64,000 nucleotides of DNA from Gemmata massiliana (GTDB taxonomy: Bacteria; Planctomycetota; Planctomycetia; Gemmatales; Gemmataceae), in assembly GCF_901538265.1 (NCBI RefSeq), contig NZ_LR593886.1:6965738-7029737 (forward strand), in the 5' to 3' direction. Below are positions 29,042 through 35,639 of this stretch, piece after piece. The notes under the pieces are model-generated. The model did no database searches and was not told where the DNA came from. It saw nothing but the letters and a program-made list of their open reading frames with translations. The translations under genes were made by a program, and so were the position numbers. How positions within the stretch are numbered: the stretch's first letter is position 1; every line of letters begins with the position of its first letter.

Positions 29042-30331
29042 ATGTCACAAGTCACTCGCCGTTCGTTCCTTCGGGCGTCCGCCGCGGGCGGAACGTTCCT
29101 CGCGCTCCCCGCACGCACGTACCGGTCCGCGCTCCTGGCCGACGACAAGCCGAGCGAAACCGTCCGCGTCGCGTGTGTCGGCGTGGGCAACCAGGGTACG
29201 GGGAACATGAAGGCGATTCGGAAGAACGTCGTCGCGGTGTGCGACGTGGATAAGGGGCACCTCGCGTCCGCCGCGAAGGAACTGGAAAAGAGCAACACGA
29301 AGGTCGCGACGTTCGACGATTACCGCAAGATCCTGGAGAGCAAGGACATCGACGCGGTGCTGTGTACCACGCCGGACCACTGGCACGCGCTCGTCACCAT
29401 TGATTCGTGCAAAGCGGGCAAGGACGTGTACTGCGAGAAGCCGCTGACTCTCGTGGTGACCGAGGGGCGCGCAATGGTCAAAGCCGCACGCGACAACAAG
29501 CGGATCGTACAGACCGGCAGCCAACAGCGCTCCGGAAAGGAGTTCCGACAAGCGTGCGAACTGGTGCGAAACAACGCGCTCGGCAAAGTGAAAGAGGTGA
29601 AGGTCGGGTTACCGGGGCCGAACTGGGTGGACCGCGCAAAGAAGCCGGTGCCGGACGGATTCGCGCCCGCCGCACTCGACTACGACCGCTGGCTCGGGCC
29701 GGCGCCGGAGCGCCCGTTCAACGCGAACCGCGTGCACTACCTGTTCCGGTTCTTCTGGGACTATTCGGGCGGTCAACAGACGAACTTCGGCGCGCACGAC
29801 CTCGACATCACACAGTGGGCGCTCGGGATGGACGACAGCGGACCGACCACGATCGAGGGCACAGCGACCTTCAACGCGGACAAGTGGTTCGAGACCCCCG
29901 AAACGGCCAAGCAAACGTTCACCTACGCGAACGGCGTCCGGGTTCACTGCACGCTCGGTAAGGGCGGCAACCCCGGCGGCGTGACGTTCGAGTGCGAGAA
30001 GGGGACGATCTCCGTGAAGCGCGGGGCGCTCACGGTGACGATGAACGGGGAGAAGGTCGAGAAGCCATACGAACTACCGACCGGTGACACGAAGCTCTAC
30101 GTGAGCGCGAACCACCACCAGAACTGGCTCGACTGCATCAAGAGCCGCAAGTTGCCGATCTGCGACGTGGAGATCGGCCACCGCAGCGCGACCGTGTGCC
30201 ACCTGGGGAACATCGCGATCCGCACCGGGCGGAAAATCACCTGGGACGCGAAGGCGGAAACGATCGTCGGCGACAAGGACGCCGCGGCGATGCTCACAAA
30301 AGAGTACCGCAAGCCCTGGGCACTGAGCTAA
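29042..30331 (+). CDS. Gfo/Idh/MocA oxidoreductase, Tat-exported
   Basis: The ATG at 29042 begins the Tat leader VTRRSFLRASAAGGTF; the longer frame runs through the palindrome and is not used. The protein has 429 residues. The Rossmann motif VACVGVGNQGTGNM starts the NAD(P) domain, followed by ALCTTPDHWHA and CEKPLTL, the lysine and proline of the family's active site. The C-terminal domain carries DYSGGQQTNFGAHDLDITQWAL. The family oxidises or epimerises sugars; the substrate is not predictable. Tat export with bound cofactor is common for planctomycete members. Confidence 0.92.
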   Translation: MSQVTRRSFLRASAAGGTFLALPARTYRSALLADDKPSETVRVACVGVGNQGTGNMKAIRKNVVAVCDVDKGHLASAAKELEKSNTKVATFDDYRKILESKDIDAVLCTTPDHWHALVTIDSCKAGKDVYCEKPLTLVVTEGRAMVKAARDNKRIVQTGSQQRSGKEFRQACELVRNNALGKVKEVKVGLPGPNWVDRAKKPVPDGFAPAALDYDRWLGPAPERPFNANRVHYLFRFFWDYSGGQQTNFGAHDLDITQWALGMDDSGPTTIEGTATFNADKWFETPETAKQTFTYANGVRVHCTLGKGGNPGGVTFECEKGTISVKRGALTVTMNGEKVEKPYELPTGDTKLYVSANHHQNWLDCIKSRKLPICDVEIGHRSATVCHLGNIAIRTGRKITWDAKAETIVGDKDAAAMLTKEYRKPWALS

Positions 30332-30358
30332 TTGGGGGACCAGCAGCGCGTGATCTCT

Positions 30359-30423
30359 GTTTGTCCCCAGGGTGCGCGTCTGCGCCGCGCCCCTGGGCTG
30401 AGGAATCTAACCCCGTTGGGGTA
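30359..30423 (+). repeat. dispersed repeat, left copy
   Basis: This copy reads GTTTGTCCCCAGGGTGCGC at its start and ends in CTAACCCCGTTGGGGTA. About four fifths of its positions agree with the inverted right copy at 30540-30606. Confidence 0.7.
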
Positions 30424-30539
30424 CAAACATTGGTTGCGCAAGTGCGCCGATAATTGGCGAAGCTCTCTGCCCTGCGATCACCCGCAAAGACGGTGGGTGA
30501 TGTCTACACACAATCGGGTGCCGGTGCGTGCAGTGAACT

Positions 30540-30606
30540 TACCCTGAAAGGGTTAGATTTCTCAGCCCAAGGTCGATCGCGCAGCGAGCGCACCCTGGGA
30601 ACAAAC
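30540..30606 (-). repeat. dispersed repeat, right (inverted) copy
   Basis: On the minus strand this copy starts GTTTGTTCCCAGGGTGCGC and ends CTAACCCTTTCAGGGTA. Together with the left copy it forms a pair around a 116-nt spacer. Confidence 0.7.
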
Positions 30607-30744
30607 AAGCGATCACCGGAACAAACGGGCGCCCCTGGGGAACCCGCGGCCCGAAGCCGCGGGCGCCGATTGACCAGTTCCGGCCCGCCCGGTACGATCA
30701 ACTTTGCGAATACCGTTCATTTTCTTGATTCCATCGCGGACCCG

Positions 30745-31527
30745 ATGTTCACAAAGCGGATCATTCCTTGCCTCGACGTGGATCGCGGGCGCGTGGTGAA
30801 GGGGACGAATTTCGTTGACCTGCGCGACGCGGGCGACCCGGTCGAGGTCGCCCGGCGGTACGACGAGCAGGGCGCGGACGAACTCGTGTTCCTCGACATT
30901 TCGGCGAGCCACGAGGGGCGCGCGATCATGCTGGACATGGTGCGCCGCGTGGCGGAACAGATCTTCATGCCGTTTACGGTCGGAGGCGGCATCCGGACCA
31001 TCGAAGACGCGACGCAGCTCATCCAGGCGGGCGCGGAGAAGGTCAGCCTGAACTCCGCCGCGGTGAAGACTCCCGAACTCATCGCCGAGGTGAGTCGCAA
31101 GTTCGGCACGTGCGCGACCGTTGTGAACATCGACCCCAAGCGCCGGCCGCGGCCCGACGGTTCGGGCGATATGTTCTTCGAGGTCCACATTAATGGCGGG
31201 CGCGTGCCGACCGGCCTGGACGCGGTCGAGTGGGCGCGGCGGGTGGTCGAACTCGGAGCGGGCGAGATCGTGCTCACCTCGATGGACGCGGACGGCACGA
31301 AGAACGGGTACGATCTCCCGATGCTCGAAGCGGTGAGCCGGGCCGTGAACGTGCCGGTAGTGGCGAGTGGCGGGGCCGGGCACCCGGAACACATGCGGCT
31401 CGCGTTCGACGCCGGCGCGGACGCGGCGCTGGCTGCGAGCATCTTCCACTACAACGAGCACTCGATCCCCGACACCAAGGCGTACCTCGCGGCGCGGGGC
31501 GTGCCGGTGCGGATCAGCCGCGCCTGA
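30745..31527 (+). CDS. hisF: imidazole glycerol phosphate synthase subunit HisF
   Basis: The ATG at 30745 gives 260 residues starting [20 protein letters not shown]. The catalytic aspartates are D11 (CLDVD) and D130 (VVNIDPKRR). The TIM-barrel phosphate loops are [11 protein letters not shown] and [11 protein letters not shown]. With HisH it closes the imidazole ring in histidine synthesis. No other his gene is adjacent, as is usual when the pathway is dispersed. Confidence 0.95.
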   Translation: MFTKRIIPCLDVDRGRVVKGTNFVDLRDAGDPVEVARRYDEQGADELVFLDISASHEGRAIMLDMVRRVAEQIFMPFTVGGGIRTIEDATQLIQAGAEKVSLNSAAVKTPELIAEVSRKFGTCATVVNIDPKRRPRPDGSGDMFFEVHINGGRVPTGLDAVEWARRVVELGAGEIVLTSMDADGTKNGYDLPMLEAVSRAVNVPVVASGGAGHPEHMRLAFDAGADAALAASIFHYNEHSIPDTKAYLAARGVPVRISRA

Positions 31528-31602
31528 TCGCGCGAAATGCCCGGCGGCGAGCGCCGTCCAATTCATGCCTCTCGAATTTGCTGAATCAAGGAGTTCCTTT
31601 CG

Positions 31603-32802
31603 ATGCCTCCTGCGACACCAGCTTCCCCCCCGCCCGCCCCGGCGCCCTACGTTCCCATCCCGATCAACTCGCCGGAACCGGGCCTGAAGGTCGCCGCGAC
31701 CGTGGCCGGTGAACCGCAAATTAATCAGTTGTTCCGCACGGTGATGCTGCACAAAGGGTCCGACCTTCACTTGAAGGCCGGGCTGCCCGGGATGATGCGG
31801 CTCCGCGGCGTGATTCAGAAGATGAACACGCCCGTGCTCACGCAGGAAACGCTCGAAAAGCTCATCTATCCCATTCTGCGCGAGAAGGACAAGAAGGTTC
31901 TCGAAGACACCGGCGGCGCGGACTTCGCGCACGTCATCGGGAACGACGAGGCGCGCTACCGCGTGAACCTGTTGAAGCAGCGCGGGCGGTTCGCGATGGT
32001 CGCCCGGCTCGTGAACCAGAGCATCCCGACGTTCGAGAAACTCGGGCTGCCGGCCACGATCGAAAAGCTGTGCCACTTCGAGCAGGGCATGGTGCTGCTC
32101 GCGGGCGTGACCGGGTCCGGCAAATCGACCACGATCGCGTCGATGCTGGACTACATGAACGCGAACGAAGCGCTCCACATTCTCACGATCGAAGACCCGA
32201 TCGAGTTCGTGTTCACGGACAAGATGTCGATCGTGAACCAGCGCGAGGTGTTCCTGGACGTGTGCGACTGGCACACCGCACTCAAGCACGCGGTCCGCGA
32301 AGACCCGGACGTGATCCTCGTGGGCGAAATGCGAGACTCGGAGACGTTCGAGGCGGCGGTCCACGCGGCGGAAACCGGCCACGTCGTGTTCGGGACGATT
32401 CACGCCTCGAACGCCTACAGCACGGTGGACCGCATCCTCGGGCTGTTCCCGCCGAGCCAGCACGGGGCCGTGCGCCAGTCGCTGGTATTCAACCTGCGGG
32501 CGGTGGTCGCACAGAAGCTCGTGCCGTCGTGCATCCCGGGCGTACAGCGGGTGCCGACGAACGAGATCATGATCGTGAACCCGAGTATCCGCGACATCAT
32601 TCTGAAGGCGCAGGACGCGAAGCTCCTGGACGCGATCCGCGCGTTCTACAACGAAGGCATGATGGACTTCAACAAGAACCTCGAAGACCTGTGCCTCGGC
32701 GGGCGCATCGATAAGGCGACCGCGCTGGAATTCTCGCCCAACCCGGAGCAGCTCCGCATGGCCCTCAAGGGCATCAAGGTCGCCGCGTCGGGCCTCGTGT
32801 AA
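31603..32802 (+). CDS. pilT: PilT-like type IV pilus retraction ATPase
   Basis: The protein has 399 residues with a Pro/Ala-rich N-terminus. The core follows PilT/GspE order: KGSDLHLKAGLPGMMRL, Walker A GVTGSGKST at 168-176, the Asp box TIEDPIEFV, Walker B with VILVGEMRDSETF, and the His box HVVFGTIHASNAYSTVDRI. PilT hexamers power pilus retraction at the inner membrane. No pilin or assembly genes are adjacent here. A terminator-like hairpin follows at 32830. Confidence 0.9.
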   Translation: MPPATPASPPPAPAPYVPIPINSPEPGLKVAATVAGEPQINQLFRTVMLHKGSDLHLKAGLPGMMRLRGVIQKMNTPVLTQETLEKLIYPILREKDKKVLEDTGGADFAHVIGNDEARYRVNLLKQRGRFAMVARLVNQSIPTFEKLGLPATIEKLCHFEQGMVLLAGVTGSGKSTTIASMLDYMNANEALHILTIEDPIEFVFTDKMSIVNQREVFLDVCDWHTALKHAVREDPDVILVGEMRDSETFEAAVHAAETGHVVFGTIHASNAYSTVDRILGLFPPSQHGAVRQSLVFNLRAVVAQKLVPSCIPGVQRVPTNEIMIVNPSIRDIILKAQDAKLLDAIRAFYNEGMMDFNKNLEDLCLGGRIDKATALEFSPNPEQLRMALKGIKVAASGLV

Positions 32803-32829
32803 TTGAATGTGCAGCGCACCAGTGGCGAA

Positions 32830-32850
32830 CGGCCGGCGTTAAGCCGGCCG
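32830..32850 (+). terminator. hairpin after pilT
   Basis: An 8-bp GC-only stem (32830-32837 with 32843-32850) has a GTTAA loop and is followed shortly by CTTTTA. It is 27 nt after the pilT stop. Confidence 0.65.
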
Positions 32851-32893
32851 GATGCTTTTACATTCGCCATTTCGCACGACGTAAAGCGGTCCG

Positions 32894-33979
32894 TCACCGG
32901 CTCCCGATGGGGTTCATTCGCGCGATCGCGTCCCGGCACTCCTGCCACAGCAGTTCGACGAGTTCGCCCGCGGGTTTCTCCCGTGCCAGCCCCGCGCCCT
33001 GACCGGCCCACTGCGCGCCGTAGCCGTACTCGCCCGCAGCCTTCGCCGCCGCGTGGAGCGCTTTCCCGGCGTCGTAAGCGATCGGGTAGTCCGGGGCACT
33101 GTCGTTGCCGAGTTCCTCGCCCAACGCAGTAAACCGGTTCGACAGCGAGCGAGCGGGGCGACCGGAAATGGCACTCATCACGGTGGTGGACCGGGGCGGG
33201 CGCTCGGTCATCGCCCGTCGGTAGCCGGAATCGGCCGCGGATTCCGGGCAAAGGACGAAGGCGGTCCCAAGTTGCGCGGCCCCCGCCCCCAGCGCGAGCG
33301 CCGCCGCGATCCCGGTCCCGTCCATGATCCCCCCGGCCGCAATAACCGGCAGTGAGAGATTCGTAACGAGCAGGCGCGTGAGCGCCATCGTTCCGAGTCG
33401 CTCGTCCGGAGCTTGTGGGTCGAACACCCCGCGGTGCCCGCCGGCCTCGTATCCCTGGGCGACAACGGCGTCGATGCCGGCGTCACGGATCGCGTGCGCT
33501 TCGGCGAGGTTGGTGGCCGACGCCAGCAACCGGATGCCGGCCTGCTCCAGCGCGCGAATCCGGTCGGTTGATGGCAGCCCGAAGTGGAAGCTCACGACCG
33601 CGGGGCGCTCGGTGAGAAGCATTGCGAGCATCTCGCCGTCTTCGATAAAGCTCTTGTAAATCTCCCGTAATGCTGCGGGCGGTGTCGCTCCGAACCGGGC
33701 GAAATGCGGCCCGAGCCGGGCGAGCCAGTCGGCCTCTCGTGGCGGGTTCGAGACGGCCGGGGCGTGACAGAAGAGATTCACGTTGAACGGGCCGGCAGTT
33801 CGAGCACGAACCGCAGCAATCATGGCCCGGGCGCCAACCGCATCTACATTCCCGACTCCAATCGAACCCAGCCCGCCCGCGTTGGACACGGCGGCGGCCA
33901 TCTCCGGGGTCGAAACGCCGGCCATCGGAGCCTGAATGATCGGCAGACGGATTCCGAGCACCGACAGCAAATGGTTCAC
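32894..33979 (-). CDS. nitronate monooxygenase-like flavoprotein
   Basis: The GTG at 33979 is chosen because a GGAGGAG site lies 4 nt upstream; the frame is open further to 34015. The protein has 361 residues. It follows the 2-nitropropane dioxygenase/nitronate monooxygenase TIM barrel: [16 protein letters not shown] at the start, GGLGSIG, then [13 protein letters not shown] with the catalytic-region histidine, and [22 protein letters not shown] for FMN phosphate binding. It detoxifies alkyl nitronates or acts as a related flavin oxidase. It is divergent from the RNA array at 34127. Confidence 0.88.
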   Translation of the reverse strand: MNHLLSVLGIRLPIIQAPMAGVSTPEMAAAVSNAGGLGSIGVGNVDAVGARAMIAAVRARTAGPFNVNLFCHAPAVSNPPREADWLARLGPHFARFGATPPAALREIYKSFIEDGEMLAMLLTERPAVVSFHFGLPSTDRIRALEQAGIRLLASATNLAEAHAIRDAGIDAVVAQGYEAGGHRGVFDPQAPDERLGTMALTRLLVTNLSLPVIAAGGIMDGTGIAAALALGAGAAQLGTAFVLCPESAADSGYRRAMTERPPRSTTVMSAISGRPARSLSNRFTALGEELGNDSAPDYPIAYDAGKALHAAAKAAGEYGYGAQWAGQGAGLAREKPAGELVELLWQECRDAIARMNPIGSR

Positions 33980-34126
33980 GGGTCTCCTCCGAAACGTGTA
34001 CGCCGGCGCCGTCAATCGGTCCCGAACGGGCCGCGTATCCCATCTCTTACTCGTATCTACACGGCGCGACCGACTTATTTACTGACGTGGGTTGGCGAAC
34101 GTGAAAATCGCGGGTAGAGTGTGATC

Positions 34127-34307
34127 GAGTTGTTCGCGGTCGCACAAGCTAGCGAGACGGGCGCGGAAGCGCCCCAATCTACGGTGTTACGCCGTGGGCG
34201 GTCCTCAGTGCCGATCAGTTCAATTGTCCTCCCGGCGTGGTTCTACAGATCAGTACCACGCCGGGAGGCGTGCCGAAGGGACGAAAGTAGCCGGCCGCGA
34301 ACAACTC
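34127..34307 (+). ncRNA. array unit 1
   Basis: The closing arms GAGTTGTTCGCGG (34127-34139) and its exact complement (34295-34307) form 13 bp. The box is TAGC at 34150. This unit has an additional hairpin (GGGCGC-GGAA-GCGCCC, 34159-34174) before the shared hairpin at 34179-34197, whose stem shows an A-U pair where most units have G-C. The variable hairpin is 14 bp and perfect (34228-34241 with 34255-34268). The 3' box AAAGTAGCCGG ends at 34294. Confidence 0.7.
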
Positions 34308-34315
34308 ACAATCAA

Positions 34316-34473
34316 TGCCCCGAGCGCACCCGAAGTTAGCGGTTCCTGCGGTGTTACGCCGCGGATGATTTCTGGTGCCCGACGGTCTCCGTTGAATGCC
34401 CGCTTGCTACGCAGTGCTACGCATATGGGCATTCAACTGCGGTACGAAGCAAGTAGCCGGTGCGATCGGGGCA
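34316..34473 (+). ncRNA. array unit 2
   Basis: The closing arms at 34316-34330 and 34459-34473 match at 14 of 15 positions. GTTAGC is at 34335, the shared hairpin at 34346-34364, and the variable hairpin GTTGAATGCCC (34391-34401) pairs perfectly with 34427-34437. The 3' box CAAGTAGCC precedes the right arm directly. Confidence 0.72.
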
Positions 34474-34480
34474 CCTTTTG

Positions 34481-34635
34481 AGACACCCACACCGAGGTTA
34501 GCGGTTTCTGCGGTGTTACGCTGCGGGCGGTATTCAGCGCCCACCAAGTGGGAGTGACAGCGCGACTGCGCCACTACGTTCCGCAGCCGCGCGTCACAGT
34601 GCGTTCCGAGGTCAGTAGCCGGTAAGTGGGTGCCT
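34481..34635 (+). ncRNA. array unit 3
   Basis: The closing arms 34481-34490 and 34626-34635 pair at 9 of 10 positions. GTTAGC is at 34497. The shared hairpin (34508-34526) has one G-U where others have G-C. The variable hairpin (34554-34570 with 34582-34597) has three 5-bp blocks separated by a bulge and a mismatch. Confidence 0.7.
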
Positions 34636-34650
34636 GTTATTTGTGGAATC

Positions 34651-34785
34651 GAACCGAGTTAGCGGATGCTGCGGCGCTACGCCGCGGGTGGTTTGTGTTG
34701 CCGGTCAGTTCGATACGAAGGTGCGAATTCATCGCTTCGCCATGCATTCGCACCTTCGCGTGCGTTCCGAAGTGAGTAGCTCGGT
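34651..34785 (+). ncRNA. array unit 4
   Basis: The closing arms are short: ACCGAG (34653-34658) with CTCGGT (34780-34785). GTTAGC is at 34658 and the shared hairpin at 34669-34687 has a C-G in place of the U-G pair. The variable hairpin is 13 bp and perfect (CGAAGGTGCGAAT at 34716-34728 with 34746-34758). Confidence 0.65.
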
Positions 34786-34805
34786 CATTGGCAGAACGCG
34801 GATAT

Positions 34806-34962
34806 TCTCGCCGGGTCACGAAGTTAGCGGTTCCTGCGGTGTTACGCCGCGGACGGTTCCTCGTGCTTGCCAGTCGGAGGGGCTAAGTGGCCCGAGCCAC
34901 CTACGGTGTCCCGGGCCACGAGCCACCGTGCGTTCCGAAGTAAGTAGCCGGACCCGGCGAGA
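34806..34962 (+). ncRNA. array unit 5
   Basis: The closing arms TCTCGCCGGGTC (34806-34817) and 34951-34962 are exact complements of 12 bp. GTTAGC is at 34823, the shared hairpin at 34834-34852, and the variable hairpin pairs GTGGCCCG (34887-34894) with CGGGCCAC (34912-34919), with an outer GGCT/AGCC extension. Confidence 0.72.
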
Positions 34963-34975
34963 GTTTACATCGGCG

Positions 34976-35121
34976 CGGGTTGTTGACGGAGTTAGCTTCA
35001 ACTGCGGTGTTACGCCGTGGATGGTTTGCAGTGCCGAACAATTGGAGGCTCTCACGTAGAACACACAGGTCAGGTTCCACGTGAGAGACGTGCGACCGGA
35101 GGAAAGTAGCCCGACAACCCG
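34976..35121 (+). ncRNA. array unit 6
   Basis: The closing arms CGGGTTGT (34976-34983) and ACAACCCG (35114-35121) are exact. GTTAGC is at 34991, the shared hairpin at 35002-35020 has a G-U pair where others have G-C, and the variable hairpin pairs CTCTCACGT (35049-35057) with ACGTGAGAG (35079-35087). Confidence 0.68.
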
Positions 35122-35135
35122 TACCCCCATATTCA

Positions 35136-35290
35136 CGAGGCGCGCGGACGGAGTTAGCGTTTGCTGCGGCGTTACGCCGCGGGTGGTTCGCAGTGCCGGT
35201 CAGATTACGGTCAAGGCCCGCGCGGACACACAGGTTGTACGCACGGGCCGACTGTGCCACGGTAGGACAGTAGCCGGGCGGCGGAACCCG
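35136..35290 (+). ncRNA. array unit 7, closing arms not found
   Basis: GTTAGC is at 35153, the shared hairpin at 35164-35182 and a variable hairpin (35215-35224 with 35240-35249, 9 of 10 pairs) are present, followed by CAGTAGCCGG. I could not find convincing complementary flanks, so the ends given are approximate and this unit may be decaying. Confidence 0.5.
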
Positions 35291-35321
35291 TTCGATATTC
35301 ACCCCACACGAGACGAGGAAA

Positions 35322-35481
35322 CACCGGTTCCACCGCTACCTGGAATTAGCTCAAACTGCGGCGTTACGCCGCGGGTGGTTTGTAGTGCCCTTCCGGTCAC
35401 GTCGCCCCGGCAGAGCCAAGTGGCTTCCACCGGGGCTTCCCGGCCTGCGGCTCGTAAGTAGTTCCGGCGGTGGAACCGGTG
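35322..35481 (+). ncRNA. array unit 8
   Basis: The closing arms CACCGGTTCCACCGC (35322-35336) and 35467-35481 are exact complements of 15 bp, the longest of the array. The box is ATTAGC at 35345, the shared hairpin is at 35356-35374, and the variable hairpin pairs GCCCCGG (35404-35410) with CCGGGGC (35430-35436). The 3' box is TAAGTAG. Confidence 0.72.
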
Positions 35482-35639
35482 AATCGCTTCTGAATCCGGT
35501 CGATCCTGTTAATCCTGTCGAAAACGCCCCGGCTCGGCTGCGGCTTCTCATTTCTCGAAACTACTCGCACGTTCGGGTGTTCGATACACTTCGAGGAATC
35601 CGCCCCCACGTACTCGTGCCCGCTCCCGGAGTCGCACCC

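Larger units (their letters stand above)
30332..30744. other. repeat-bearing gap before hisF
   Basis: These 413 nt hold two inverted copies of one 65-nt element (see the repeats at 30359 and 30540) and a third hairpin, CCCGCGGCCCGAAGCCGCGGG, near 30643-30663. The in-frame extension of hisF into this stretch reads repeat sequence and is rejected. Confidence 0.7.
34127..35481 (+). repeat. tandem array of eight retron-like structured RNA units
   Basis: Eight head-to-tail units of about 160-190 bp fill this region; no protein gene is supported. In each unit the order is: private left arm, (G)TTAGC box, shared 19-nt hairpin of type CTGCGGTGTTACGCCGCGG, a linker with CAGTGCC, a hairpin of unit-specific sequence, a box ending AGTAGC, and a private right arm complementary to the left arm. 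Box starts are 34150 (TAGC only), 34335, 34497, 34658, 34823, 34991, 35153 and 35345. The order equals a retron msr-msd RNA (a1, branch G in TAGC, msr stem, msd stem, a2). No reverse transcriptase gene is in the window. Alternatives are another kind of structured RNA array or a repeat family propagated as RNA. Confidence 0.85.

Noticed and set aside
30454-30744. N-terminal extension of hisF
   Set aside because: It translates the inverted repeat pair, and HisF normally begins with the [11 protein letters not shown] segment found at 30745.
30613-32463. Minus-strand ORF of 616 codons
   Set aside because: It lies opposite hisF and pilT, has an Arg/His/Val-rich shadow composition and no family motif.
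34335-35350. Integron attC sites, suggested by repeated GTTAGC boxes and folded inverted repeats
   Set aside because: The box is GTTAGCG, not GTTRRRY; the closing arms are 8-15 nt and private to each unit, whereas attC ends are short and constant; there are no cassette genes and no integrase in the window.
34121-35461. Short ORFs across the array (for example plus-strand frames at 34194, 34643 and 35081)
   Set aside because: They run through boxes and hairpins, change frame from unit to unit and have no ribosome binding sites; the conservation is at the RNA level.
34127-35481. CRISPR array
   Set aside because: Units are 160-190 bp with several conserved boxes and internal hairpins; there is no short exact repeat with regular spacers and no cas gene.
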